A stretch of DNA of 64,000 nucleotides. Source: Candidatus Contendobacter odensis Run_B_J11. Its GTDB lineage: Bacteria; Pseudomonadota; Gammaproteobacteria; Competibacterales; Competibacteraceae. A model generated the notes under the pieces. It was not told where the DNA came from, did no database searches, and was given only the letters and a program-made list of their open reading frames with translations. The DNA lies in contig NZ_CBTK010000113.1 of the NCBI RefSeq assembly GCF_000531125.1, positions 1 to 64,000 of the forward strand, in the 5' to 3' direction. The position numbers and the translations under genes are program-made. This document shows positions 1 through 8,446 of this stretch, in pieces; position 1 is the first letter of the stretch; each line of letters starts with the position of its first letter.

Positions 1-35
1 CGTGACTGGAGTTCAGACGTGTGCTCTTCCGATCT
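1..35. other. Illumina adapter remnant at contig end
   Basis: Bases 2-35 match from memory the Illumina TruSeq index-side adapter read toward the insert, ending in the characteristic CTTCCGATCT; base 1 would be the last index base. This is sequencing-library DNA, not genome. It gives false peptide ends on both strands: MTGVQTCALPI on the plus strand and EIGRAHV at the C-terminal end of the minus-strand adaptor protein. Genomic sequence starts at about base 36. Confidence 0.97.
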
Positions 36-1128
36 CAACTGGCCGGCGCTGGCGCAAGCCATTGAGTTCGGTGCGGGCTTCCTCGATGTCCTTGGCCGCC
101 ACGCTGCCGGCCAGTTGTTGCAACCGGTTCAGCCGCCGCGTGGCCAGATCAAGCTGGCTGTCCAGCTCGGCCAACAATGCTCTTTGGCCGGCAGTTTCGA
201 TACTCGCGGCCACCGGAATCACATAGCCGAGTACCTGATCGGCGTTCACCGCCTGCCCCAGATACGGTAAGCCATCGCTGGTCGGCGTGATGCGCCCGGT
301 CTGCGTGGCTTGCACCCGACCGCTTTGGTTGGGATCAGCGACGAGATGCCCATTCAATTCCACGGTGCGCGGCAGTTCCTGCCGCGTGGTCAAGGTGGTG
401 CGCAAACCGAGCACCCGTTGCACCGGCTTGGGGACGAACAGGCTGCCGTCGGGGAATCGTTGCGCCCGCTCGCCGCTGGTGGGCAGGATCGCCGCTGGCG
501 GGTCGGCGCTGTGGTCTTCGCCGCCATGCGCCAACGCCGGTGGGCTGGGCAAGCTCAACCCCAGCAATAGGGGTAACAGCGCGACGGCAGTCGCCGGGCC
601 GCCCCGCCCCAGCAGCAATCCGAGCAGCAGTCCGACCGCGCCTGCGCCGAGCCATTCCAACCATCGTCGCCACCCGCCGGAGATCGATGCTGGAGCAATG
701 GCAGGCGGGGATGGGATCACCAGATTGCCGATGAGAATATCGCTAACGCCTTCCGCGTCCACGGTCACGATCAGCTCGTGAGCGCCCGGCGTGGTCCAGG
801 CGGCGATATCGTGCACTCGATACGCGCCGTCGGCACTCGCAACAGCAGGCCGCGATTGTCCATCGCTTTCTACCGTGATTCGGGCGTTGAGAACCGGTTC
901 ATTGGTAGCGTAGCGGTCGAGATAGAGATCCAAGGTTCGATCATGCAGGATCGCGACGATTTGAAAGTCCGGGCTGCTGGCTTCCAAACGGGGGCGAGCG
1001 GAGGGCGCGGCAGCAGCGATCTTGGCGTCGCCGTGATCCTCCCCACCATGCGCGAAGACCAGCCCTGGCAATACCCACAACAGTCCGAGCAATCCAAACA
1101 GTCCGAGCAGACGCTGATAGCGCTTCAT
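36..1128 (-). CDS. CzcB/CusB-like efflux periplasmic adaptor, 3' end missing
   Basis: This is the N-terminal part of an RND efflux periplasmic adaptor (membrane fusion protein), which would link an inner-membrane RND pump to the TolC-like channel encoded just upstream. Residues 1-26 look like a signal peptide or membrane anchor. A metal-ligand-like HGGEDH motif lies at 27-32 and again at 201-206, with a hydrophobic stretch at about 158-199 between them. The region after about residue 235 reads like the barrel-sandwich start and alpha-helical hairpin of the HlyD family. The ATG overlaps the stop of the preceding gene as ATGA, so translation is probably coupled. The frame runs off the contig, and its apparent last seven residues are adapter. 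Cobalt/zinc/cadmium or copper/silver is inferred from the family and His-rich motifs; the substrate is not proven. Confidence 0.85.
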
Positions 1129-2306
1129 GGCAAGACTCCTTGCGCTTGGTTCAGGCGAGCGCGGGCGCGAGCGACGCGCAACTGCTGGCGGGTAAAGTCG
1201 AGTTCGGCAGCGGCGGCGCTGCTGCGGGTTCTGAGCAGGGTCGGCAAATCGAGAAAGCCCAGATCAAAGCTTTTCTGGAGGAGTTCCAAATGTTCACGGG
1301 CGATGGCTTGCCGTTCGCGGGCGGCGGCCAAGCGTTCGGTTTCATGGGTCAACTGGGTCTGCGCGGTGGCGACGGCCAGCGGGAGCCGGTCATCGGCCAG
1401 CGCCTGGGTGGCGGCGGCTTCATTCAGTTCGGCCTGGGCCGCAGCTACCTCGGGCCGTCGGAACCGGTCTCCGCCCAACGGGATGGCGATGCCGATGCGC
1501 AGGGATGTCTCGCCGTCCTGGCCGTATTCGGCGCGGTCGTATTTAGCGCCCAGGAGCAGCGCCGGTCGTTCGTTCAGGGCTTTGCCCGCCAGCCGCACCT
1601 TGCCTTCGGCGGCGGCAGCAGCGGCGTGCGCCGCTTGGCGTTCGGGATGTTCGTCGGGCGCGCTGGCGACAGCTTCTTCCAGCGGCGAGGGGAGTTCGTC
1701 GGTGCCGGTGAGTTGGCGATACGCCAATCGGGCCTCCTGCAATTCAATCGCTTTTTCCAGGGTTGCCTGACGAGCAGTAACCGCTTCATCGCGAGCCAGC
1801 AGCGCATCGGCGCTGCCGAGTGCGCCCGCCTTGACCCGTCGGCTCACATCCTGCTTGAGTCGTGCGGCGTCGCTTTCCTGCTGCTGCGCCAACCGGTGTT
1901 CCGCTTCAGCGAGCTTGACCGCCCAGGCGGCTTCGCGCAGCTTGCCGGCCAGTTCCAACCGTAATGCCTGACTGGCTGCCGTCACACTTTCGCTTTCCCG
2001 ATGAGCCAGCGCGGTGCGCGCCGTCCGCTCGCCCGGCCACCACAGCGGCAACGCCAGTTCCGCCTCCAGTTCCTGAAACCCCCGGTTCTCGGTCAATCGA
2101 TCCGAGGTGACCTGGGCGCCGAGGACTGGCGGCGCCGCCAGCCAACCGGAGGCGATGGCGCCTTTGGCCGCCGCTTCGTCCTGCCGCGCCGCGACCGCTT
2201 GGGATGAGGGATAACGGAGCCAGGTTTGCTCCAGAATGTCCTTGAAACTGGCTGCGTTCGCCGCAACGGCAACGCAACCGGCTAACAGGCTAATCAATAA
2301 GCGCAT
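1125..2306 (-). CDS. TolC-family outer membrane efflux channel (CzcC/CusC-like)
   Basis: The 393-residue product begins with a signal peptide (MRLLISLLAGCVAVAANA) and continues with the long amphipathic, Ala/Glu/Arg-rich helices of outer membrane efflux proteins. It carries the two-fold repeat typical of the family, with an LAYRQLTG stretch near the middle and an equivalent LDLPTLLRTRSSA region near the end. It would form the outer membrane and periplasmic channel of a tripartite heavy-metal pump together with the adaptor that follows. The short 131-residue His-rich gene lies upstream on the same strand, which suggests one metal-resistance operon. The length is normal for CzcC-like proteins. 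Confidence 0.86.
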   Translation of the reverse strand: MRLLISLLAGCVAVAANAASFKDILEQTWLRYPSSQAVAARQDEAAAKGAIASGWLAAPPVLGAQVTSDRLTENRGFQELEAELALPLWWPGERTARTALAHRESESVTAASQALRLELAGKLREAAWAVKLAEAEHRLAQQQESDAARLKQDVSRRVKAGALGSADALLARDEAVTARQATLEKAIELQEARLAYRQLTGTDELPSPLEEAVASAPDEHPERQAAHAAAAAAEGKVRLAGKALNERPALLLGAKYDRAEYGQDGETSLRIGIAIPLGGDRFRRPEVAAAQAELNEAAATQALADDRLPLAVATAQTQLTHETERLAAARERQAIAREHLELLQKSFDLGFLDLPTLLRTRSSAAAAELDFTRQQLRVARARARLNQAQGVLP

Positions 2307-2408
2307 GACACCCTCACGCTGACGTGAACGTTACGGATTACCTACCGCTGGCGGATGCTATCGGCATCGCCACGGCGAATAACCACGGGACGGCAATCGG
2401 GTGGGGAT

Positions 2409-2804
2409 TCAGGCGCGGGGAGGGCGCTGGGGCGGATCAGGGGTGAGAGGAGGCAGAAGAAATACGACTTGGCCGGGCGGTTCGGCCTGCGGATCATAAG
2501 CCAGCATGGGCGGTACGCCGGATAGCGCGTAGACCATACCCCAATCGCCGTTACTCTCGTCGAGCAGCGTGCCGTTAGAGTCGGCAGGGGTGGTATCGGG
2601 CGAGTGAGGGGCGACCACCACGACCGAATGTACCTTCACCCCATCCGGGTGCAGGTGCATCAAATGATCATGAGCGGGGACGGTGACCGATGAAGAGGCA
2701 TGACTGTGCGGCAACCAGGAAGGCATCAACGCCGCCAGTGCCTGGAACGGCACAGCGAACATCAACGCGACCAGTAGCCAGTTACGACGTTGCGCGGCAG
2801 TCAA
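2409..2804 (-). CDS. small His-rich exported protein, possibly CzcI-like
   Basis: The 131-residue protein has an N-terminal hydrophobic segment (about residues 9-28, ending AALMPSW) that looks like a signal peptide. A histidine-rich stretch follows (HSH, HDHLMHLH at about 33-52), then a Pro-rich C-terminus. It is first in the run of genes that continues with the TolC-like channel and the adaptor, 102 bases apart. Small His-rich exported proteins (CzcI-type) often open czc-like operons, so a periplasmic metal-binding or regulatory role is plausible. I do not recognise a defined domain, and the function is inferred from composition and neighbours only. Confidence 0.6.
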   Translation of the reverse strand: MTAAQRRNWLLVALMFAVPFQALAALMPSWLPHSHASSSVTVPAHDHLMHLHPDGVKVHSVVVVAPHSPDTTPADSNGTLLDESNGDWGMVYALSGVPPMLAYDPQAEPPGQVVFLLPPLTPDPPQRPPRA

Positions 2805-3034
2805 GTCAACGGCTTCCTTGGAAATTTATAACAGATTTTGCGGCGGTATTTTTTCAACCTACCGAAAAGCTATGGTACTTGTCAACCAAGCTGTTTTTCA
2901 GAACCCGACCACGCCTGGATCTCCCCCGTTGCTTGCGGGGGGAGAATTAGAAACTCCCGTCATGACTCCCGCCGGCAGCTAGAGTGCCGCTGTTTCGCCA
3001 AACCGTTAGTGCGGGTTTGAGAGCGCTGCCACCA
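2805..3034. other. intergenic region, leader of metal operon
   Basis: No gene is seen. On the minus strand there is a TTGACA near 2877-2882 followed by a weak TACC/GGTA dyad, which could be a metal-regulated promoter for the efflux operon, but no convincing -10 was found. A short GC-rich hairpin (ctcccccg paired with a G-run) spans 2921-2944. Confidence 0.35.
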
Positions 3035-3081
3035 AAAACATCGCCCCGGCGCTTTCCCATCACAGGGAAAGCGTCGGGGCG
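3035..3081 (-). terminator. Rho-independent terminator after adk
   Basis: A long stem (3042-3058 with 3065-3081, loop atcaca) has only one mismatched position in 17 pairs. On the minus strand it is followed by a T-rich tract (tgtttttgg). It begins 19 bases beyond the adk stop codon. Confidence 0.85.
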
Positions 3082-3099
3082 AGGGAAGTCATGCCCGGA

Positions 3100-3663
3100 T
3101 CAGGCAATTTCGTCGAGTACGGCTTGCACCCGCTGCCCGATTTCCTCGACGGTACCCGTGCCCTTGATGTTGCGTAGCAGGCCCTTGCGGGTGTAGTACT
3201 CAATCAGCGGCGCGGTTTTCTCCTCGAACACCCGTAGTCGGTTACGAATTGTCGCTTCGTTATCATCAGCGCGACCGCGTCCCAGCAGCCGTTTGACGAT
3301 CTCCTCGTAATCCACCTCGAAAAACAGCACCAGATCGAGCGGCTGGCTGATCCGATCCAGAATTTCGTCCAGAGCTTCAGCCTGCGCCAGATCGCGCGGG
3401 AATCCGTCCATCATGAAACCCTTGGGATTCGTCTTGGCAAGGGTTTGCAGCCCATGTTCGATCATACCCAGCACGATGTCGAACGGCACCAGATTGCCGG
3501 CGTCCATGTGCGGTTTGGCCCGCAGGCCCAGCTCGGTGCCAGCAGCCACTTCGGCGCGCAATAGATCACCGGTGGCGACCGTAGTGACCCCATAACGGGC
3601 AATGATGGCATCGGTTTGGGTTCCCTTGCCGGAGCCAGGGGCGCCTAGCAGAACGATTCTCAT
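3100..3663 (-). CDS. adk: adenylate kinase, short form
   Basis: Adenylate kinase interconverts ATP + AMP and 2 ADP in the cytosol. The chosen start gives MRIVLLGAPGSGKGT, with the P-loop at residues 7-15. The longer open frame upstream lacks family similarity. At 187 residues this is the short class: after the LLGRGRADD segment there is no room for the inserted LID domain with its zinc ligands found in the 214-residue enterobacterial enzyme. It is divergent from the inorganic pyrophosphatase gene, with a 224-base shared upstream region, and ends at a strong terminator. Placing AMP/ADP handling next to two pyrophosphatases makes metabolic sense, because many biosynthetic ligases release AMP and PPi together. 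Confidence 0.96.
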   Translation of the reverse strand: MRIVLLGAPGSGKGTQTDAIIARYGVTTVATGDLLRAEVAAGTELGLRAKPHMDAGNLVPFDIVLGMIEHGLQTLAKTNPKGFMMDGFPRDLAQAEALDEILDRISQPLDLVLFFEVDYEEIVKRLLGRGRADDNEATIRNRLRVFEEKTAPLIEYYTRKGLLRNIKGTGTVEEIGQRVQAVLDEIA

Positions 3664-3887
3664 AGTGACTTCACTCTCGTAATTTTGGCAGGAACAACAA
3701 TAGGGAGTTCGGCTGGAAATCCGGTGAGGGTCGAATCTGTCTTGTTCATCCACTGGATCCGCGCCGGGAAGCGATCCCGGTGGGAGGATACCCACTCGCG
3801 ACTCGCGACTGTGGCTGTCAAGCATTCGGCCTTGTTGTAGTATAGGCATTCTTTCATCCATCAACCGCCGCACGAAAGGTCAACACC

Positions 3888-4424
3888 ATGATTCTGGACA
3901 GAGTGGACGCCGGTCACAATCTCCCCGATGAATTCAATGCCATCATCGAAATCCCGGCGCATTCGGATCCGGTCAAGTACGAAGTGGATAAGGAGACCGG
4001 TGCGTTGTTCGTGGATCGCTTTATGACCGCCGCGATGCACTATCCTTGCAACTATGGCTATATCCCGCACACTCTGGGTGAGGACGGCGATCCATTGGAT
4101 GTGATGGTGGTGGCTCCGCTGCCGGTCATCAGCGGCTGCGTGGTGCGCTGTCGGCCTCTGGGCGTACTGAGGATGACTGACGAGCAGGGCGGCGACGCCA
4201 AGGTGCTGGCGGTGCCAATCAAGAAGGAGTGCCCCCTGTACGATCAGATCGAGTCGGTCGAGCAGATGCCGCAGTCACAACTGAACCAGATCGCCCATTT
4301 TTTCCAGCATTACAAGGATCTCGATTCCGGCACCTGGGTTCAGCTTGACGGCTGGGGTGGCCTGGAGGAAGCCAAGACCGAGATCTTGCTGAGCGTGGAG
4401 CGCCATAACAACAGCCGTTCGTGA
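3888..4424 (+). CDS. ppa: soluble inorganic pyrophosphatase (family I)
   Basis: The enzyme hydrolyses cytosolic pyrophosphate to two phosphates. The 178-residue length matches bacterial family I enzymes. The diagnostic DxDPxD metal site is visible as DGDPLDVMVV, preceded by YPCNYGYIPHT. The ATG is preceded by a purine-rich AAAGG about ten bases upstream. It lies between adk (divergent) and the membrane pyrophosphatase gene hppA (same strand, 264 bases downstream), so the genome has both a heat-releasing and an energy-conserving way to remove PPi side by side. Confidence 0.96.
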   Translation: MILDRVDAGHNLPDEFNAIIEIPAHSDPVKYEVDKETGALFVDRFMTAAMHYPCNYGYIPHTLGEDGDPLDVMVVAPLPVISGCVVRCRPLGVLRMTDEQGGDAKVLAVPIKKECPLYDQIESVEQMPQSQLNQIAHFFQHYKDLDSGTWVQLDGWGGLEEAKTEILLSVERHNNSRS

Positions 4425-4650
4425 ACCAAACGGTTATTTTCAGACCTTGCCGATGTCTCCAGACATTCGATTTGACGACCGAGATTGTCTTGGCGCTAGC
4501 ATCGCCTATCCTTTAGGAACGTGCGGCACGCCAGATCCAAATCTTTCCCGCAGGATCTCCGGCATGGCGCGTTGCTGCCCATCAGTGTGCGCCACGTCCG
4601 CCGAGCAAACCCGTCTTTATCAACGACAACGAGCAGAACGAGGAGGAACT

Positions 4651-4695
4651 ATGCAGTCCATTGATCTACTCTCGGGAGGGTTCACGCCATGGTAG
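4651..4695 (+). CDS. 14-residue leader ORF overlapping the hppA start
   Basis: A short ORF ([17 protein letters not shown]) is preceded by a very strong Shine-Dalgarno (gaggaggaact, then ATG). Its last codons overlap the hppA start: CCATGGTAG contains the hppA ATG and the leader stop. The GGGAGGG that would serve as the hppA ribosome site lies inside the leader. This fits a translationally coupled leader peptide. There is no sign that it is a conserved protein, so it may act only through translation. Seen directly in the sequence; the regulatory role is inferred. Confidence 0.45.
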   Translation: MQSIDLLSGGFTPW

Positions 4696-6749
4696 CGATC
4701 AGCTTGATCATCGCGTTACTTTGCGCCGTGGGCGCCCTGGTTTACGGGGTCCAGTCAATCCAGTGGGTGTTATCCAAAGACGCTGGCAATGCCCGGATGC
4801 AGGAAATCGCTGCCGCCATTCAGGAGGGTGCCCGCGCCTACCTGAACCGGCAGTACACCACTATTGCAGTGGTAGGTGTCATCATCGGCGTGGTGATCTT
4901 TTTCACCTTGGGCGCGCTGTCCGCCATCGGCTTCGTAGTCGGTGCAATCTGTTCAGGTGCCGCCGGCTATATCGGCATGTACGTCTCAGTGCGCGCTAAC
5001 GTCCGTACCGCTCAAGCTGCCCATAACGGTTTGAATGCGGCGCTGGAAGTCGCTTTTCGCGGCGGCGCCATTACCGGGATGCTGGTAGTCGGCCTCGGTT
5101 TGCTCGGCGTAGCTGGCTACTACATACTGCTGTACCTGTTTGCCGGCGCCGCTCCCGATCTCGGCCCACTGGTTGGACTGGCCTTTGGCAGCTCGCTGAT
5201 CTCGATCTTTGCCCGTCTCGGCGGCGGTATCTTCACCAAGGGCGCGGATGTCGGCGCTGATTTGGTCGGTAAGGTCGAAGCGGGTATTCCTGAGGACGAC
5301 CCGCGCAACCCGGCGGTGATCGCCGATAACGTCGGTGACAACGTCGGCGACTGCGCCGGAATGGCGGCGGATCTGTTCGAGACCTACGCGGTTACCATCA
5401 TTGCCACCATGCTGGTGGGCAGTCTGAGCGTGCAAGTGTTTGGCGCAGACCTCGTCCAGAACGCTATTGTCCTGCCGCTGCTGATGGGCGGCGTGTCGAT
5501 CATCGCCTCGATCATCGGCTGTAGTTTCGTCAAGGCCCGGGAAGGCGAAAAAATCATGAACGCGCTGTATCGCGGTCTGGCGGTGGCTGGGGGAATTTCC
5601 GCCGTGGCCTTTCTACCGGTTATCTTCGTGCTGATGGGTAGCCAGCATTTTTGGGGTCTTTGGGGTTCGGCGCTGGTGGGACTGGGTTTGACCGCAGCGA
5701 TGGTGGTCGTCACCGAGTACTACACCGCCACCGAGTTCAGCCCGGTGCAAAAACTCGCGGAAGCCTGCACCACCGGTCACGCCACCAACATCATTGCCGG
5801 GCTGGCCGTCTCGATGAAGGCGACGGCATTGCCGGTACTGGCGGTCTGCCTGAGCATCGGTCTGTCCTTTCACTGGGCTGGGCTGTACGGCATCGCTATC
5901 GCGGCTACCTCCATGCTGTCGATGGCCGGCATTATCGTCGCCCTGGACGCCTACGGCCCGATTACCGACAATGCCGGCGGCATTGCGGAAATGGCGGAGA
6001 TGGACGAGAAAATTCGCCGTATCACCGACCCGCTGGATGCAGTAGGCAACACCACCAAGGCGGTTACCAAGGGCTACGCCATCGGTTCAGCGGCGCTCGC
6101 GGCGTTGGTGCTGTTCGCCGATTTCGAACACAAGCTGAAAGTCGCCAATGTCAACGTCGATTTTTCCCTGACGGACCCGGTGGTGATCATCGGCCTGTTT
6201 ATCGGCGGCATGATCCCGTTTTTGTTCGGGGCGATGGCGATGGAAGCGGTTGGTCGCGCTGCGGGCAGCGTGGTGGTCGAGGTGCGCCGGCAGTTCCGGG
6301 AAATCCCCGGGATCATGGAAGGGACTACCAAGCCCGACTATTCACTGGCGGTGGACCTGCTGACCAAATCGGCGATCAAGGAAATGATTGTGCCGTCGCT
6401 GTTGCCGGTGCTGGCGCCTATCGTGGTGGCGTTCGGCATGGCGTGGCTGCTGCCGGGTGAAAACGCCGGGCCGAAGGCGTTGGGTGGCCTGCTGATGGGC
6501 ACCATTGTCACCGGTCTGTTCGTGGCTATTTCCATGACCGCTGGCGGCGGCGCCTGGGATAACGCCAAGAAGTATATTGAGGATGGTAATTTTGGCGGCA
6601 AGGGTTCCGAGGCGCACAAGGCCGCAGTCACCGGCGACACGGTCGGCGACCCCTACAAGGACACCGCTGGCCCAGCGGTCAACCCGCTGATTAAAATCAT
6701 CAACATCGTCGCCCTGCTGATCGTGCCGCTGTTGGTGGCGATGAAGTAG
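4689..6749 (+). CDS. hppA: K+-independent H+-translocating membrane pyrophosphatase
   Basis: This 686-residue integral membrane protein couples PPi hydrolysis to proton export across the cytoplasmic membrane. It has about 16 hydrophobic segments and the family hallmark region [11 protein letters not shown]...[20 protein letters not shown] that binds Mg-PPi, plus a second acidic cluster near the C-terminus ([21 protein letters not shown]). The motif GNTTKA (Lys rather than Ala at the diagnostic position) is, by established knowledge, the signature of K+-independent H+-pumping enzymes. The start overlaps a short leader ORF with a strong ribosome site. The soluble enzyme gene ppa lies upstream, and moaC follows 5 bases after the stop. 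Confidence 0.96.
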   Translation: MVAISLIIALLCAVGALVYGVQSIQWVLSKDAGNARMQEIAAAIQEGARAYLNRQYTTIAVVGVIIGVVIFFTLGALSAIGFVVGAICSGAAGYIGMYVSVRANVRTAQAAHNGLNAALEVAFRGGAITGMLVVGLGLLGVAGYYILLYLFAGAAPDLGPLVGLAFGSSLISIFARLGGGIFTKGADVGADLVGKVEAGIPEDDPRNPAVIADNVGDNVGDCAGMAADLFETYAVTIIATMLVGSLSVQVFGADLVQNAIVLPLLMGGVSIIASIIGCSFVKAREGEKIMNALYRGLAVAGGISAVAFLPVIFVLMGSQHFWGLWGSALVGLGLTAAMVVVTEYYTATEFSPVQKLAEACTTGHATNIIAGLAVSMKATALPVLAVCLSIGLSFHWAGLYGIAIAATSMLSMAGIIVALDAYGPITDNAGGIAEMAEMDEKIRRITDPLDAVGNTTKAVTKGYAIGSAALAALVLFADFEHKLKVANVNVDFSLTDPVVIIGLFIGGMIPFLFGAMAMEAVGRAAGSVVVEVRRQFREIPGIMEGTTKPDYSLAVDLLTKSAIKEMIVPSLLPVLAPIVVAFGMAWLLPGENAGPKALGGLLMGTIVTGLFVAISMTAGGGAWDNAKKYIEDGNFGGKGSEAHKAAVTGDTVGDPYKDTAGPAVNPLIKIINIVALLIVPLLVAMK

Positions 6750-6754
6750 GGGCT

Positions 6755-7231
6755 GTGGCTGAACTAAGCCACTTCAACGCCGCCGGCGAGGTCCACATGG
6801 TGGATGTGGGTGACAAGGAAGTCACTCACCGGGTGGCAGTCGCCGAAGGTTGGATTCAGATGCAGCCGGCCACGCTCGAACGGATCGTGGCCGGTTTGCA
6901 TTTCAAGGGCGACGTTCTCGGCGTGGCGCGCATCGCCGGCATCATGGGCGCCAAGTGCACCGCCGACCTTATTCCTCTTTGTCATCCGCTGGCATTGACC
7001 CGGATCGCGGTCGATTTGCAACCGCTGCCGGAACAGAGCGCGGTCCGCTGTCGGGCTACGGTGGAAACTTTTGGCCGCACCGGGGTGGAAATGGAAGCGC
7101 TGACCGCCGTGCAGGTGGCGCTGCTGACCGTCTACGACATGTGCAAATCGGTGGATCGCGGCATGATTCTGACCAATATTGGCTTGCTGGAGAAATCGGG
7201 GGGTCAGTCTGGCGTCTGGCGGCGCGAGTGA
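6755..7231 (+). CDS. moaC: cyclic pyranopterin monophosphate synthase MoaC
   Basis: MoaC acts with MoaA in the first stage of molybdenum cofactor synthesis, converting 3',8-cyclo-7,8-dihydro-GTP to cyclic pyranopterin monophosphate and releasing pyrophosphate. The 158-residue length is normal. The family segments [26 protein letters not shown] and [28 protein letters not shown] are all present. The start is GTG, 5 bases after hppA, and the stop overlaps the rnd start (GTGA). No other moa gene is in the window. The PPi released by this reaction fits its place after a pyrophosphatase, but that link is inference. Confidence 0.96.
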   Translation: MAELSHFNAAGEVHMVDVGDKEVTHRVAVAEGWIQMQPATLERIVAGLHFKGDVLGVARIAGIMGAKCTADLIPLCHPLALTRIAVDLQPLPEQSAVRCRATVETFGRTGVEMEALTAVQVALLTVYDMCKSVDRGMILTNIGLLEKSGGQSGVWRRE

Positions 7232-8337
7232 GCGATCTCTACATCTTGGATCAACCGGCGCTGGTGGCTTTCTGTACCAGTCTGCAAGGCACACCGTGGC
7301 TGGCGCTGGATACTGAATTCATCCGCGAACAAACCTACTATCCGCAACCCGGCCTGATCCAGGTCGCCAGCGCCGACCGGGTGGCGAACATCGATCTGAT
7401 GGCGCTGCCGTCGCTGGACCCATTGCTGGAACGGCTCTACGACCCGACGATAACCAAGCTGCTGCACGCTGGGCAACAGGATCTGGAAATCTTCTTTCAT
7501 CTGCGCGGTGCGGTGCCGGCACCGGTGTTCGATACGCAACTGGCGGCGCTGGTGCTGGGGCAGGGAGATCAAATCGGCTATGCCTCTCTGGTCCGGCGAA
7601 TGCTCGGCGTGGAGTTGGACAAGGCCCATACCCGTGCTGACTGGCGCCGCCGGCCATTGGAGCCGGAATGGCTGCGTTATGCGGCCGATGATGTGCGCTA
7701 TCTGCCGGAACTGTACCGACAGCAGCGTACAGCGCTGGAGGAGCGCGGCTGGCTGGATGCGCTGGCTGAGGATTTCCAGAGGCTTTGCCATCCTGACCGT
7801 TATCGCTTGCAACCCTGGGAGAGCTGGCGGCGAATTCGGCAGCATTCCCGGTTGCATGGCGTACAGCGGGCGGTATTGCGGGAATTGGCGGCTTGGCGTG
7901 AGGAACAGGCCAGCACCCATGACCGGCCACGCCGCTGGATTTTGGACGACGCTGTTCTCATCGAACTGACCCGGCAGATGCCGAAAACGATGGAGGATCT
8001 GCAACGCATTCGTGGGTTGCCGTCGGCAACGGTACAACGAAAGGGCGAAATGCTGCTGGCGCGGATTGCTGCTGCCCGCGCCGAACCGCCGGAGCAATGG
8101 CCAACTTCGTCGCGCCGGCCAATTCTCACCTCGGATCAGGCGGCGCAAGTGGATGTTCTACTGACACTGATCGCAGCGCGGGCGAATCAATACAACATTC
8201 CACTTCGGTCGGTCGCAAATCGAGAAGATGTGGAACGGCTACTGATCGGTGAGGATTCGCCGCTGCGTCATGGCTGGCGAGCGGCGCTGGTTGGGCGGGA
8301 ATTACAGGCCGGGTTAGACGACGATTTCAGCCACTGA
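7228..8337 (+). CDS. rnd: ribonuclease D
   Basis: This 3'-5' exoribonuclease trims tRNA and small RNA 3' ends. The DEDD exonuclease motifs are visible: LDTEFIRE (ExoI, near residue 26), [10 protein letters not shown] (ExoII) and YAADDVRYL (ExoIII). An HRDC-type nucleic-acid-binding region follows, with the second half matching family layout. With the GTG start at 7228 the product is 369 residues, close to the 375 of the enterobacterial enzyme. The long open frame to its left belongs to a shadow of moaC. The start overlaps the moaC stop by four bases, so translation is probably coupled. Confidence 0.94.
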   Translation: MSDLYILDQPALVAFCTSLQGTPWLALDTEFIREQTYYPQPGLIQVASADRVANIDLMALPSLDPLLERLYDPTITKLLHAGQQDLEIFFHLRGAVPAPVFDTQLAALVLGQGDQIGYASLVRRMLGVELDKAHTRADWRRRPLEPEWLRYAADDVRYLPELYRQQRTALEERGWLDALAEDFQRLCHPDRYRLQPWESWRRIRQHSRLHGVQRAVLRELAAWREEQASTHDRPRRWILDDAVLIELTRQMPKTMEDLQRIRGLPSATVQRKGEMLLARIAAARAEPPEQWPTSSRRPILTSDQAAQVDVLLTLIAARANQYNIPLRSVANREDVERLLIGEDSPLRHGWRAALVGRELQAGLDDDFSH

Positions 8338-8412
8338 CCGCATTCGCCGCGCCTGACAGTGAACGGCAGCAAAATTCAGAATATCCGAAGCGCTGCCGCC
8401 CAGTGAAAGGGT

Positions 8413-8436
8413 CGCCACCGGAGGTTGCCGGTGGCG
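8413..8436. terminator. hairpin between convergent genes
   Basis: A perfect nine-base-pair stem (cgccaccgg with ccggtggcg, loop aggttg) lies between the convergent rnd and 254-residue hypothetical genes. The flanking T-tracts are weak, so it may be a bidirectional terminator of modest strength. Confidence 0.5.
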
Positions 8437-8446
8437 GAAGTGCGGT

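Noticed and set aside
778-1770. 330-residue plus-strand ORF across the efflux genes
   Set aside because: It is antisense to the adaptor and TolC-like genes. Its Ser/Arg/Ala-rich composition is that of a shadow frame and no domain is visible.
3793-3808. tandem ACTCGCG repeat upstream of adk/ppa
   Set aside because: Only two units; too short to be called an operator or repeat array.
3664-3873. 70-residue N-terminal extension of adenylate kinase
   Set aside because: Similarity begins exactly at MRIVLLGAPGSGKGT; the extension covers the promoter region shared with ppa.
6850-7227. N-terminal extension of RNase D by 126 residues
   Set aside because: The extension lies wholly within moaC in another frame; RNase D similarity begins at the GTG at 7228 and gives the normal family length.
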